Assembly: GCF_023100685.1 (NCBI RefSeq)
Contig: NZ_CP090064.1
Coordinates: 1,922,001-1,986,000, forward strand
Direction of reading: 5' to 3'
Source of the DNA: Proteus vulgaris
GTDB lineage: Bacteria; Pseudomonadota; Gammaproteobacteria; Enterobacterales; Enterobacteriaceae
DNA length: 64,000 nucleotides
Under the pieces are notes generated by a model that had not been told where the DNA came from, did no database searches, and saw only the letters and a list, made by a program, of their open reading frames with translations. Positions 38,442-48,072 of this stretch are shown in pieces (position 1 is the first letter of the stretch; the number at the start of each line of letters is the position of its first letter). A program made the position numbers and the translations under genes.

Positions 38442-39816
38442 ACTTACAGCTTTTATTAATCGTGGTGTTGATAGGCACCTTCGCTTAGCGGTAACTGGAT
38501 TAAGCCGAAGTGGTAAAACGGCATTTATTACTTCTTTAGTTAATCAACTTATTAATGTGCATACTGGTGCGCGTTTACCGTTATTTTCAGCGGCACGAGA
38601 TAAGCAACTATTGGGTGTAAAACGTATTCCTCAGCATAATTTAAATATCCCCCGATTTACTTATGACGAAGGAATGGAATCGCTTTATCACACACCTCCA
38701 AGTTGGCCGGTTCCAACCAAAGGAGTGAGTGAAATTCGTTTACAATTACGTTATCGCTCAAATGAGTCATTAACACGTTTTATCAAAGAAACATCTTCGC
38801 TTTATTTAGAGATTGTGGATTACCCTGGCGAATGGTTATTAGATTTACCGATGCTTGAGCAAGATTATTTTGAATGGTCAGAGCAAATGAATAAGGTAAA
38901 TCGCCAAAGAAGATTGCCAGAACAAAATTGGCAAACACAACTTAAAAAATGCGATCCCTTTGCACCTGCTGATGAAACATTATTAGCGGATATTGCCTCT
39001 GCTTACACTGACTATTTATTAGCATGTAAAAAAGAAGGGCTTCATTTTATTCAACCGGGGCGTTTTGTTTTACCTGGTGAATTAGCCGGTGCGCCTGTTT
39101 TGCAGTTTTTTCCTTGGCCTGATTTACAACAGCATGATATTGCCAAATTAAAGAATGCTGATAAACGGACTAATATTGGCATGCTAAAGCAACGGTATGA
39201 ATATTATGGCCAGCATGTGGTAAAAGGTTTTTATCGAGATCATTTCCAAGGATTTGATAGACAAATTGTTTTAGTGGATTGCCTACAACCTTTAAATCAA
39301 GGTGCTGATGTTTTTAATGATATGCGCCAAGCATTAACACAATTAATGCGCAGTTTTCATTATGGAAAAAGAACCTTACTTAGACGCTTATTTTCACCTT
39401 GCATTGATAAGTTATTATTTGCAGCGACTAAAGCTGATCATATTACAGTTGATCAGCACGAAAATTTAGTTTCATTGCTTCAACAACTTATTCAAGATGC
39501 TAAACAAAATGCTATTTTTGAAGGGATCAGCATTGATTGTATGGGGCTTGCCTCTATAGCTGCAACTGAAAGTGGCATTGTGGATCACCATGGTGAAAAA
39601 ATTCCAGCATTAAAAGGTTTTCGTTTAAGTGATAACAAACCTTTGGTGTATTTCCCTGGTGAAGTTCCTAAACGATTGCCTGAAAAAGAATTTTGGGAAA
39701 AACAAGGGTTTAGTTTCGAATCTTTTAGACCACAACAAATATCAAGAGATAGCGCAGTTCCTCATATTCGCATGGATAGTGCAATGGAATTCTTGTTAGG
39801 GGATAAATTAAAATGA
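38422..39816 (+). CDS. ycjX: YcjX, DUF463 GTPase-like protein
   Basis: The 464-residue protein has a P-loop [12 protein letters not shown] near residue 25 and the [11 protein letters not shown] block typical of DUF463. It is a predicted nucleotide-binding protein of the psp regulon. The start overlaps pspD and lies in the GAAACATGAAACG context. It overlaps ycjF by four bases (ATGA). The function is unknown, but in E. coli it is induced with psp. Confidence 0.95.
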   Translation: MKRLQNELTAFINRGVDRHLRLAVTGLSRSGKTAFITSLVNQLINVHTGARLPLFSAARDKQLLGVKRIPQHNLNIPRFTYDEGMESLYHTPPSWPVPTKGVSEIRLQLRYRSNESLTRFIKETSSLYLEIVDYPGEWLLDLPMLEQDYFEWSEQMNKVNRQRRLPEQNWQTQLKKCDPFAPADETLLADIASAYTDYLLACKKEGLHFIQPGRFVLPGELAGAPVLQFFPWPDLQQHDIAKLKNADKRTNIGMLKQRYEYYGQHVVKGFYRDHFQGFDRQIVLVDCLQPLNQGADVFNDMRQALTQLMRSFHYGKRTLLRRLFSPCIDKLLFAATKADHITVDQHENLVSLLQQLIQDAKQNAIFEGISIDCMGLASIAATESGIVDHHGEKIPALKGFRLSDNKPLVYFPGEVPKRLPEKEFWEKQGFSFESFRPQQISRDSAVPHIRMDSAMEFLLGDKLK

Positions 39817-40856
39817 ATGAGCCATTAAAATCACGAATTGATTTTAAAGAGCCCATACTTCAAGATGAAGTAAGCTTAAAAAAAGGTATTGATTTTCAGG
39901 AAAATGAAGCATTTTTACCTATTGATCCTCAAGTAGATGAAGAAAACGAAGGGCAGTTAGAAGGTGATATCCAATCTATTTTAAAACCTAAAAAAAGTGT
40001 ATGGAAACGCTTAATCACAGTTGCAAGTACTATTTTAGGGATTAGTGTTATCGCTCAAACAGGGCAATGGATTTATGAGTCTTGGATAAACTCTGATTGG
40101 ATTGCATTAGGTGCAGCAAGTGCGGGGGGATTAATTGTTATTGCAGGAATTGGCTCTGTAATAACAGAATGGCGTCGTATTTATCGCTTACGTCAAAGAG
40201 CAAATGAAAGAGATAGAGCAAAAGAATTACTTTATAGTCATGCGATGGGTAATGGTCGACCTTTTTGTGAGAAATTGGCTAAACAAGCGGGTATTCATTC
40301 ACAACATCCTGCACTAATTCGTTGGCAGAGTGCATTACATGATACGCATAATGACAAGGAAGTATTAGAGCTTTATAGTCAATTAGTTCAACCTATTTTA
40401 GATAAACAAGCGAGAGCTGAAATTAGTCGCTCTGCTGCAGAATCAACATTAATGATAGCAGTAAGTCCGCTAGCGATGGTCGATATGGCTTTTATTGGTT
40501 GGCGTAACATTCGTTTAATTAATCGTATCGCTGAAATTTATGGTATAGAGCTAGGGTACTATAGTCGCTTAAAATTATTTCGCCTTGTATTAGTCAATAT
40601 TGCATTTGCAGGGGCTACTGAACTAGTAAGAGAAGTCGGGATGGATTGGCTTTCTCAAGATCTCGCCGCACGACTATCAACACGAGCAGCTCAAGGAATT
40701 GGCGCTGGTTTATTAACGGCACGTTTAGGGCTCAAGGCAATGGAATTATGTCGACCGCTGCCTTGGATCGATGATAATAAACCTAAGTTGGGTGATTTTA
40801 GAAAAGAGCTTATAGGAAAATTAAAAAATACAATTAGTGGCAAGAAAAAAGAATAA
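39813..40856 (+). CDS. ycjF: YcjF, DUF697 membrane protein
   Basis: The 347-residue protein has an acidic N-terminal cytoplasmic part, two helices near residues 66-88 and 97-117 and a C-terminal DUF697 domain with [27 protein letters not shown]. It is an inner-membrane protein translated with ycjX by an ATGA overlap. The function is unknown; in E. coli it belongs to the psp response set. A strong terminator follows. Confidence 0.94.
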   Translation: MNEPLKSRIDFKEPILQDEVSLKKGIDFQENEAFLPIDPQVDEENEGQLEGDIQSILKPKKSVWKRLITVASTILGISVIAQTGQWIYESWINSDWIALGAASAGGLIVIAGIGSVITEWRRIYRLRQRANERDRAKELLYSHAMGNGRPFCEKLAKQAGIHSQHPALIRWQSALHDTHNDKEVLELYSQLVQPILDKQARAEISRSAAESTLMIAVSPLAMVDMAFIGWRNIRLINRIAEIYGIELGYYSRLKLFRLVLVNIAFAGATELVREVGMDWLSQDLAARLSTRAAQGIGAGLLTARLGLKAMELCRPLPWIDDNKPKLGDFRKELIGKLKNTISGKKKE

Positions 40857-40888
40857 AATAAAATTCCTAATGTTGAGTTATTTTAAAT

Positions 40889-40922
40889 AAAAAACCGTAG
40901 AGTTATTTCTACGGTTTTTTTG
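40889..40922 (+). terminator. ycjF terminator
   Basis: AAAAACCGTAGA / TCTACGGTTTTTTT with loop GTTATT, about 35 bases after the ycjF stop. Confidence 0.92.
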
Positions 40923-41393
40923 TATAAAAATTTAGCAAAAAATAGTTTGTATAAAATCATGCAAGTGGCTTAGGTGTCGATATTTTATATCTAAACAAAT
41001 AAATTCATACTATAAAGTACTATCTATATTTTATTTATTATAGTGTAATTATTTCAAATGAAATTAGATAAATAAAATATCTTTAAAAAGAGTAAAAACA
41101 TCCAAAAAGAAAAGAGGTTATAACCCATTGTTTTTATTTGAAAATACATGCATCTCTAGTTAAAAACTCGTAATTTCTATAAAAATATTCCCTTTTTGAT
41201 AGAAAATAGTATTGAGTTTAGTGTGATAAATGGCGTTAAATATCACGGTAAGAAGTTTACCACAGAAATATTATCTCAATATATTTGTAAAATTTACTTT
41301 GTAGATAAATTTCTATTAAAAAATAGAGATGGTTTTTTATTTATAAAAAATAGGAAAAGAGTTAACAAATAATACTTTTAATCAGGTTGAAAA
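40923..41393. other. AT-rich gap between ycjF and the next gene
   Basis: No gene was recognised in 470 bases. It probably contains the promoter of the downstream orphan gene. Confidence 0.5.
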
Positions 41394-41813
41394 ATGAAAG
41401 AAATACAGATGTCAGTAATAAAAAAACTCTCGAAGAAAAGACGCCAACTTTATCTTAGCTCTGCTCTTAATGTTTCAAATATTGATAAACAATTGAGTAT
41501 TTTGATCCCTATTCTTAGTGAAACAATTGATGAAATTAAAAAAAAGCAGTATCAAAAACAATCTAAACCATTTCAAATAAAAGAAACATCAGAATTTTTT
41601 GAATATCTGAGAGAGACAGATAAAAAAGAACAGGCAATCAGTGCTCTAGAGTATCTTCTTTTTTGTTTTGATAATGGCTGTAAAACCATTAAGAAAGTAA
41701 TACGCCGGGAATTAGGCCCCTTAATAAAAGATATCGAATATCTTATTGATTTTGAGCTGAAAAAAATAATAAAAAACTCTTCATTTTCATTATTTGATTT
41801 TTTTAAAGCATAA
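41394..41813 (+). CDS. Unknown small helical protein
   Basis: I do not recognise this 139-residue protein. It is Lys-rich, helical by composition, and lacks a signal peptide. It is AT-rich in codon use, like the orphan at 0.7-1.4 kb, and sits alone between ycjF and tyrR, which are neighbours in E. coli. AGGTTGAAAA precedes the first ATG; the next in-frame ATG, five codons on (MSVIKKLSKK), is an alternative start. A function cannot be assigned. Confidence 0.6.
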   Translation: MKEIQMSVIKKLSKKRRQLYLSSALNVSNIDKQLSILIPILSETIDEIKKKQYQKQSKPFQIKETSEFFEYLRETDKKEQAISALEYLLFCFDNGCKTIKKVIRRELGPLIKDIEYLIDFELKKIIKNSSFSLFDFFKA

Positions 41814-41967
41814 ATAATTCAGGTATTAAAATCAAAATACAAGCTTATCTGTGTAAAAATAAATGCTAGTGGTGTCAACTTTTGCTGACAAGGCTCTTTA
41901 TTTGGTTGATATTTATGTATAATATCTAGAATAAGTTCAGGGTCACTCAGTATTAAGAAGGTTTATA

Positions 41968-43533
41968 ATGCGTTTAGAGATCACTTGTGAAGATCGCATC
42001 GGGTTAACCCGTGAATTATTGGATCTACTAGTATTAAAAAATATTGACTTACGTGGAATTGAAATATTTCCAATAGGTCTTATCTACCTGAATTTTTCAC
42101 AGATTGATTTTGATATATTTCAACCGCTAATGGCGGAAATACGGCGAATAAATGGTGTTATTGATGTGCGGACAGTTGCATTTATGCCATCAGAACAAGA
42201 GCATCGAGCCATGTGGACACTGCTTGAATCTGTGCCAGTTCCGGTTTTTTCTATTAATATTAAAGGCCAAATAAAATTACAAAATCCGGCAACTCGCCAA
42301 CTGTTTGAATTGGATGCTAACGATAATAGTGAAAAATCATTCAATCAACTAATCCCTAATTTTAATATTCATCGTTGGTTAGAACAAAAAGATCCTTCTG
42401 CTGAAATTATTCCAATCAATTTAAAAAAACAAAATTTTGATATGGAAATAGTACCAATAAAACTTGCAGATGATAACCAATCTAACCATTGTGTTGGTGC
42501 GCTTATTTTATTGAAATATCGAGATGTTGTTCACGATCATTCAAAATTAATTGTCAGTGATAATCATGAATTTGAGAAAATTATTGCTGTTAGTTCTCAA
42601 ATGAAACAACTTGTTGAACGTGCAAAAAAAATGGCAAAAATGGATGCGCCACTGTTATTGGTAGGTGATACCGGTACAGGAAAAGATTTATTTGCTAAAG
42701 CCTGTCATTTCCTTAGTTCCCGTGCTAGAAATCCTTTTTTGGGACTCAATTGTGCTTCAATGCCTGATGATGTCGTAGAAAGTGAGTTATTTGGTTATGC
42801 GGCAGGGGCTTACCCTAATGCTGTTGAAGGAAAAAAAGGCTTCTTCGAGCAGGCCGACAGAGGAACCGTTTTACTTGATGAAATTGGCGAAATGTCTCCT
42901 CAAATGCAAATTAAGCTTCTACGCTTTTTAAATGACGGGACATTTCGTCGTGTAGGTGAGGAGCACGAGGTTAATGTCAATGTTCGCATTATTTGTGCAA
43001 CGCAGAAAAATTTGTGGGAACTGGTACAAAAAGGGTTGTTTAGAGAAGATCTTTATTATCGCCTGAATGTATTAACGTTAACTCTACCTCCGTTGCGAGA
43101 AAGAAAAGCCGATATTATGCCGTTAGCGATGCATTTTATTAACCAATATTGCATTGAGCAGCAAGCAACTAAACCTGTAATATCACCGGAGTTATCAGTT
43201 TATTTAACACAGTATGGTTGGCCTGGTAATGTTCGCCAATTAAGAAATACTGTTTATCAAGCAATGGCGCAATTAGTAGGAAACACTCTGCGAATTCAGG
43301 ATATTACTTTACCTGAGCATACAGATGAAACTCTATTTGATGTGGATTTATTAGAAGGCTCATTAGATGAAATGACAAAACGCTTTGAGGCTTCAATTTT
43401 AACGCGCTTATATCGTGATTATCCAAGCACTCGGAAACTTGCAAAACGTTTAGGTATTTCTCATACAGCGATTGCCAATAAACTGAGAGAATATAATTTA
43501 ACAAATAAAAAGACCGAAAAGTCTGAAGGTTAA
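41968..43533 (+). CDS. tyrR: Aromatic amino acid regulator TyrR
   Basis: The 521-residue protein (E. coli 513) has an N-terminal ACT domain (MRLEITCEDRIGLTREL), a PAS domain (about 80-190), an AAA+ domain with Walker A GDTGTGKD near 230 and a C-terminal helix-turn-helix KLAKRLGISHTAIANKLREY. It has GAYPNA instead of GAFTGA, as TyrR proteins do, so it works with sigma-70 RNA polymerase rather than sigma-54. It controls aromatic amino acid synthesis and uptake in response to tyrosine, phenylalanine and tryptophan. Convergent with tpx, as in E. coli. Confidence 0.97.
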   Translation: MRLEITCEDRIGLTRELLDLLVLKNIDLRGIEIFPIGLIYLNFSQIDFDIFQPLMAEIRRINGVIDVRTVAFMPSEQEHRAMWTLLESVPVPVFSINIKGQIKLQNPATRQLFELDANDNSEKSFNQLIPNFNIHRWLEQKDPSAEIIPINLKKQNFDMEIVPIKLADDNQSNHCVGALILLKYRDVVHDHSKLIVSDNHEFEKIIAVSSQMKQLVERAKKMAKMDAPLLLVGDTGTGKDLFAKACHFLSSRARNPFLGLNCASMPDDVVESELFGYAAGAYPNAVEGKKGFFEQADRGTVLLDEIGEMSPQMQIKLLRFLNDGTFRRVGEEHEVNVNVRIICATQKNLWELVQKGLFREDLYYRLNVLTLTLPPLRERKADIMPLAMHFINQYCIEQQATKPVISPELSVYLTQYGWPGNVRQLRNTVYQAMAQLVGNTLRIQDITLPEHTDETLFDVDLLEGSLDEMTKRFEASILTRLYRDYPSTRKLAKRLGISHTAIANKLREYNLTNKKTEKSEG

Positions 43534-43556
43534 TTTGGTTGTAGGATTTTCTGCAT

Positions 43557-43590
43557 AAAAAAGACGAGCGTAATGCTCGTCTTTTTTTTT
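43557..43590. terminator. Shared terminator of tyrR and tpx
   Basis: AAAAAGACGAGC / GCTCGTCTTTTTTTT around GTAAT is strong and bidirectional between the convergent genes. Confidence 0.93.
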
Positions 43591-43600
43591 ATAATGAATA

Positions 43601-44104
43601 TTATTTTAGTGCATTTAATGCATTATCATAATTTGGTTCAGTTGTGATTTCATCAACTAACTGGGTGTAGAGAACAGTATTGTTTTCATCTAACACAATC
43701 ACTGCGCGGCTAGTTAAGCCTGCTAATGGGCCTGATGTAATTGCAACACCGTAATTTTCTTTGAATTCAGCACCGCGCATTGTAGATAATGTTACAACAT
43801 TATCTAAACCTTCAGCGCCACAGAAACGCGCTTGGGCAAAAGGTAAGTCAGCTGAAATACATAAAACAACCGTGTTATTTAGTTCATTTGCAACTTTATT
43901 AAATTGACGAACACTCGCAGCACAAACTCCAGTATCTACGCTTGGGAAAATGTTTAGAACTTTACGTTTACCTGCAAAGCTTGTTAAAGAGATGTCATTA
44001 AGATCTTTACCTACGAGAGAGAAATCAGCAGCTTTTTGACCTACTGTTGGGAATTTACCAGCCAGAGTCACTGCATTTCCTTGTAAAGTAACTTGATGTG
44101 CCAT
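43601..44104 (-). CDS. tpx: Thiol peroxidase Tpx
   Basis: The 167-residue peroxiredoxin has the peroxidatic Cys in [15 protein letters not shown] (about Cys61) and the resolving Cys in ARFCGAEG (about 95). It reduces alkyl peroxides with thioredoxin in the periplasm or cytoplasm. The start [16 protein letters not shown] follows GGAGAACAACA. It is convergent with tyrR and divergent from mppA. The E. coli genes between tpx and mppA (ycjG to ycjZ) are missing. Confidence 0.97.
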   Translation of the reverse strand: MAHQVTLQGNAVTLAGKFPTVGQKAADFSLVGKDLNDISLTSFAGKRKVLNIFPSVDTGVCAASVRQFNKVANELNNTVVLCISADLPFAQARFCGAEGLDNVVTLSTMRGAEFKENYGVAITSGPLAGLTSRAVIVLDENNTVLYTQLVDEITTEPNYDNALNALK

Positions 44105-44328
44105 TGTTGTTCTCCTTTATTAGTTGTCAGACTAATTGTTATTAATACTAAATTATTAACGAAAAATCTTGTTAATGCTTAACCATTATTAAAATTTGCC
44201 ACTGTTTGCATAGTGACCATGAAAAACATAAAAATTTATAAAATATTTGTAATCAGTGATTGTGCCTTTTTATCAGGCTCTTATAATTATGCAGTTCATT
44301 CTCATACAGATTACAGGACGAAACAGAC

Positions 44329-45948
44329 ATGCGCAAAATATTCGTCATCTCATGTGCACTTGTCGTTCAAGGATTACTCGTATCGCAGGTAAATGCGGCG
44401 GTAGTGCCAGCAGGAACGATACTCGATAAAAAACAAGAAGTGGTTAGACATTTAAAAGATGAACCAGCGTCACTTGATCCTATTAATGCCGTGGGGTTAA
44501 CTGAAGCTCAGGTGCAACGTGATTTATTTGAAGGATTGACGATAGAAGATGAACATGGACGAGCTATTCCAGGTGTCGCTCAGAGTTGGCGTACTGAAGA
44601 TAATCGTGTATGGATCTTTACTTTGCGTGATAATGCGAAATGGTCTAATGGAGAAAAAGTCACTGCAACTGATTTCGTTTACAGTTGGCAACGATTAGTT
44701 GATCCTAAAAATCTTTCTCCTTTTGCATGGTATGCTTCGCTCGCTTCTATTGAAAATGCTCAAAAAATTATTGATGGAAAATTAAAACCAAGCTCATTGG
44801 GTGTAGAAGCAATAGATGAAAAAACGTTAAAGGTGACGTTAGAGCGACCTGTTTCTTATTTTCCAAGTTTGACAACGAATTTTTCTTTATATCCAGTTCC
44901 TCGCCATAGCATTGAAAAATATGGTGCTGGTTGGATCAAAGTTGGTAATTTGGTTGGAAATGGTGCTTTTGTTTTAACAAATAGAGTGGTTAATGAAAAA
45001 ATTGTATTAACACCTAATCCTTATTATTGGGATCATAAAAATACAGTATTAACAAAAGTCACGTTTGTACCGATAAACCATGAATCACATGCAACTAAAC
45101 GCTATTTAGCAGGTGATATCGATATAACAGAGTCATTTCCTAAAAATTTATACCACAAACTAATGAAAGATATTCCTAATGAGGTTTATATACCCGATCA
45201 ATTAGGAACATATTATTATGCTTTTAATACTCAATCAGGGCCAACAAAAGATATTCGTGTACGTAAAGCATTGGCAATGGCAATAGACAGAAAAATCATT
45301 ACCGATAAAGTGTTAGGCACAGGTGAAAAGCCAGCAAATCGTTTTACACCAGATGTTACGGCTAATTTTACCCCTGAATCAACTATTTATGATGAATATA
45401 ATCAAGATGAATTAGATAGCCAAGCCAAGATATTGTTAGCGGCAGCGGGATATGGGCCTCATAATCCATTAAAATTATCATTGTTATACAATAATTCGGA
45501 AAATCATCAGAAAATTGCCATTGCAGTCGCTTCTATGTGGAAGAAAAAGCTAGGGGTTAAAGTTGAGCTACGTAATCAAGAATGGAAAACGTATATAGAC
45601 AGCCGAAACTCAGGGGATTTTGATGTGATAAGAGCATCATGGGTGGGTGATTATAATGAACCTTCTACTTTCTTAAGTTTATTAGGCTCTAAACATGCGG
45701 GTAATATACCTAAGTATCAAAATAAGCAATATGATGAAATTTTGACATTGTCAGGTATGGCGATTGATGCAAATGAAAGAAATAGTCTATATAACCGAGC
45801 AGAACAAATTATCGCAGAGGATGCACCAATAGCACCTATTTATCAATATACTAATGGGCGATTGATAAAACCTTGGTTGAAGGGTTATCCTATTGAGAAT
45901 CCTGAAGATGTCGCTTATAGCCATACACTTTATATATTACAGCATTAA
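44329..45948 (+). CDS. mppA: Periplasmic murein peptide-binding protein MppA
   Basis: The 539-residue OppA-like binding protein (E. coli MppA 537) has the signal peptide MRKIFVISCALVVQGLLVSQ ending NAA. Blocks such as QELVRHxKDEPASLDP, LGTYYYAFNTQ, NHQKIAIAVASMWKKKLGV and YQYTNGRLIKPWLKGYP agree with MppA rather than OppA. It binds the murein tripeptide for import by OppBCDF. The start follows GGACGAAACAGAC. A terminator follows at 46.03 kb. Confidence 0.95.
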   Translation: MRKIFVISCALVVQGLLVSQVNAAVVPAGTILDKKQEVVRHLKDEPASLDPINAVGLTEAQVQRDLFEGLTIEDEHGRAIPGVAQSWRTEDNRVWIFTLRDNAKWSNGEKVTATDFVYSWQRLVDPKNLSPFAWYASLASIENAQKIIDGKLKPSSLGVEAIDEKTLKVTLERPVSYFPSLTTNFSLYPVPRHSIEKYGAGWIKVGNLVGNGAFVLTNRVVNEKIVLTPNPYYWDHKNTVLTKVTFVPINHESHATKRYLAGDIDITESFPKNLYHKLMKDIPNEVYIPDQLGTYYYAFNTQSGPTKDIRVRKALAMAIDRKIITDKVLGTGEKPANRFTPDVTANFTPESTIYDEYNQDELDSQAKILLAAAGYGPHNPLKLSLLYNNSENHQKIAIAVASMWKKKLGVKVELRNQEWKTYIDSRNSGDFDVIRASWVGDYNEPSTFLSLLGSKHAGNIPKYQNKQYDEILTLSGMAIDANERNSLYNRAEQIIAEDAPIAPIYQYTNGRLIKPWLKGYPIENPEDVAYSHTLYILQH

Positions 45949-46024
45949 GATAGTAATGAATAGATTACTTGAAAATAGCCATCAGTGAACTCTGGCTGCG
46001 TAAAAGAATAAGAGAAAATAGATA

Positions 46025-46064
46025 ATGCCTCAAAGTTAATACCCTTGCTTTGAGGTATTTTTTT
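46025..46064 (+). terminator. mppA terminator
   Basis: ATGCCTCAAAG / CTTTGAGGTAT with a 12-base loop and a following TTTTTTTATT. Confidence 0.88.
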
Positions 46065-46154
46065 ATTAAAAAATAAATAAAAAGCTAAACAGTTATCGTT
46101 TCAGTTTTAATCTTGAATAAATAGAGGAGTGTATAAAATAAGAGGGCATATAAA

Positions 46155-46181
46155 TAAAAAAGAACCCCTTTAAAAAGGGGC
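46155..46181 (-). terminator. Minus-strand terminator-like hairpin A
   Basis: On the minus strand the stem CCCCTTT / AAAGGGG is followed by TTCTTTTTTATTT. No annotated minus-strand gene ends immediately upstream, so it may end a small RNA. Confidence 0.65.
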
Positions 46182-46293
46182 GTAGCAAAATAAAGCAGGT
46201 TAATTTATTGTCTGGATATAAATTATATTTTTAATGCCCTATTTGCACGCTTTTTATTGTATCGAACTGTTACAGCAATTAATAATATATGTA

Positions 46294-46331
46294 TAAAAAA
46301 AGTCCCTCTGTTATAAAAACAGAAGGAGACT
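46294..46331 (-). terminator. Minus-strand terminator-like hairpin B
   Basis: On the minus strand the stem AGTCTCCTTCTGTT / AACAGAGGGACT is followed by TTTTTTTATAC. It lies 230 bases after the Ail-like gene and may end its message. Confidence 0.6.
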
Positions 46332-46563
46332 CAAAAGGAATAAACATTGCAGAAGAGATGTTAATACATTTTTGCTACTTTGTTTTGACTAATTGTGCAA
46401 TGTGTTCGATGTTAAATATTATATTTCATATTATTTATAGGTATAACTCCTTAGAGACAATAAAAATTGATGAGTTTATTGTTATATTTAAGCCTTTTAT
46501 AGGTAAAACCACCTCTTAGCAATCTATAAATTGTTAAATTAAATTATAGTTTATAAGGGGGGG

Positions 46564-47124
46564 TTAAAAGCGATAACCTAAAGATAATTGTATGCTATTT
46601 AATTCAATATGGCGTTTATTTGCAGTGGTATCGGAATAAAGATAACCAAAGTTAATTGCGACCTCTTTTATGGGGTTATAATCGATGCCTATTTGACCAA
46701 TAACACTTGTTGTATCCACTCTATGCGTGTCTGTAGTATTTATTTCAGGGTGAAATTTATCTTCTTGATACTTTAATTTATTGGGCCCCATTTGGGCATA
46801 AACAGAAAACTTAGGCGTTATTCTATAAGTAGGGCCGATTAATAGAGCTGTGGTTTTAGTTTTATATTGTTTTATTGATGGAGTGATAAAACGAGGATCT
46901 TTAAAGGGTTCTTTATAATTTGAATTTAAATAGAGTAGAGAAATTAATAAACCCCAAGCATTTTCTGTTTCATAACGATAATTGATTATAGGGCCTTTGG
47001 CGGTATCTCCTTTTAGTTTTCCGTAAATATAGCCACTATAGACAGTATGTGATTCATTGTAAGCATATAATGCAGAAGAGTAAGGTAAAATTAAGCTAAT
47101 TAAAATAAGTATTAATTTATTCAT
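46564..47124 (-). CDS. Ail/OmpX-like outer-membrane beta-barrel protein
   Basis: The 186-residue protein has a signal peptide (MNKLILILISLILPYSSALYA) and alternating strands ending in the C-terminal Phe (LSLGYRF), the signature of eight-stranded Ail/OmpX barrels. Ail-type proteins bind host molecules and confer serum resistance in Yersinia. It resembles the two tandem genes near 55 kb in layout but is clearly diverged. A G7 run (read as C7) lies just after the stop. It is flanked by mppA and a DUF4377 gene; in E. coli no such gene is present here. Confidence 0.82.
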   Translation of the reverse strand: MNKLILILISLILPYSSALYAYNESHTVYSGYIYGKLKGDTAKGPIINYRYETENAWGLLISLLYLNSNYKEPFKDPRFITPSIKQYKTKTTALLIGPTYRITPKFSVYAQMGPNKLKYQEDKFHPEINTTDTHRVDTTSVIGQIGIDYNPIKEVAINFGYLYSDTTANKRHIELNSIQLSLGYRF

Positions 47125-47383
47125 TATAGAGGTTCTATGTTGATGTGAAGAGCTCTATTTTTAGTAAATTCAAACACAATTTCAATGTTAATTGATTGAA
47201 ATTACTCTTAAAAAAAATTAGCAGACTTATCTTTAATACATAATAAAAAATGAGATCACATAAATAGCTTATTAATAAGTTTTATTAATTTGTTAATAAG
47301 AAACTATCAGAAGAATAATATCAATAGATAAATGACTCACAATAGCGAATACGGTCTATTGTGAGTTTAAATTAAGTAAAAAA

Positions 47384-47725
47384 TTATTTTTTATCGACAA
47401 TTTCTACCAGTGTATATTTTACGCTAGGTGCATCAGCTGGTGGATTAGGAATATCTGTAACATTTACTTTTAATGTGTATTCAGTACCTGCTTTATATTC
47501 AAAACCTTCAATGTTCTGATAGAAAAGGGACCATTCGCCTGAAGGGAGCTCTTTCACCTTCATGCATTTCATTGGTGCAACACCGACACAATCATAAAGT
47601 TGTGAATCGACTAGAAGTGTTTTTGTTATATCAGAAGTAGAGGCAGTATTAGCACTTTCAGTCGATGTTGCATCATTGCATCCAGCTAAAAGCAAAAATA
47701 AAGGAATAGCGAGAAATTTTTTCAT
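47384..47725 (-). CDS. DUF4377 lipoprotein
   Basis: The 113-residue protein has the lipoprotein signal MKKFLAIPLFLLLAGC (Cys16) and a DUF4377 domain in the mature part, with LYDCVGVAPMKCMKVKE, WSLFYQNIEGFEYKAGTEYTLKV and PNPPADAPSVKYTLVEI. The domain often occurs with META/HslJ-like proteins. The function is unknown. The start was placed at the lipoprotein ATG; the upstream extension is leader. It is divergent from zntB. Confidence 0.82.
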   Translation of the reverse strand: MKKFLAIPLFLLLAGCNDATSTESANTASTSDITKTLLVDSQLYDCVGVAPMKCMKVKELPSGEWSLFYQNIEGFEYKAGTEYTLKVNVTDIPNPPADAPSVKYTLVEIVDKK

Positions 47726-48072
47726 ATTGATGACCTTATTTTTAGGTTGCAATAAATGTATAAGATAATATTTAGTATACACTAGGGATCTAATTATTAT
47801 AAATTACAGTAGATAAAATTTTTCCTATAAATAAAGTAAGTTACCTATAGATATTTCTAGTATTAATATACTAACGTAATTATCCGAATTGGATTTAGTG
47901 TAATAATCCTAAAGTGGAGAATATAAATAGAAGTTTTAGATTAATTATACAAAAATAGTGTTGATATACAGTGAGCTAGAAAAAAGTATAAAATAAAACA
48001 TTGAAAAATAATTAGATAAAGAGACGATAAATTAATCTATTGCGACTAAAGCAAGCGTACGGAGGAAACTAA
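47726..48072. other. zntB upstream region
   Basis: About 350 AT-rich bases without a recognised gene. It holds the divergent promoters of the DUF4377 gene and zntB. Confidence 0.5.

Larger units (their letters stand above)
45949..46563. other. Gene-poor region between mppA and the Ail-like gene
   Basis: It contains the mppA terminator and two further hairpins that read as terminators on the minus strand. A plus-strand frame of 76 codons (46289-46519) is not supported as a gene because its first part is a terminator stem and it has no ribosome binding site. A minus-strand transcript may lie between the hairpins. Confidence 0.5.

Noticed and set aside
42600..43500. TyrR as a sigma-54 activator
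   Set aside because: The AAA+ domain has GAYPNA in place of GAFTGA, which is normal for TyrR and incompatible with sigma-54 contact.
46289..46519. Plus-strand frame of 76 codons starting MYKKSPSVIKTEG
   Set aside because: Its first codons form a terminator-like hairpin that reads on the minus strand, no ribosome binding site precedes it, and the composition is that of random AT-rich DNA.
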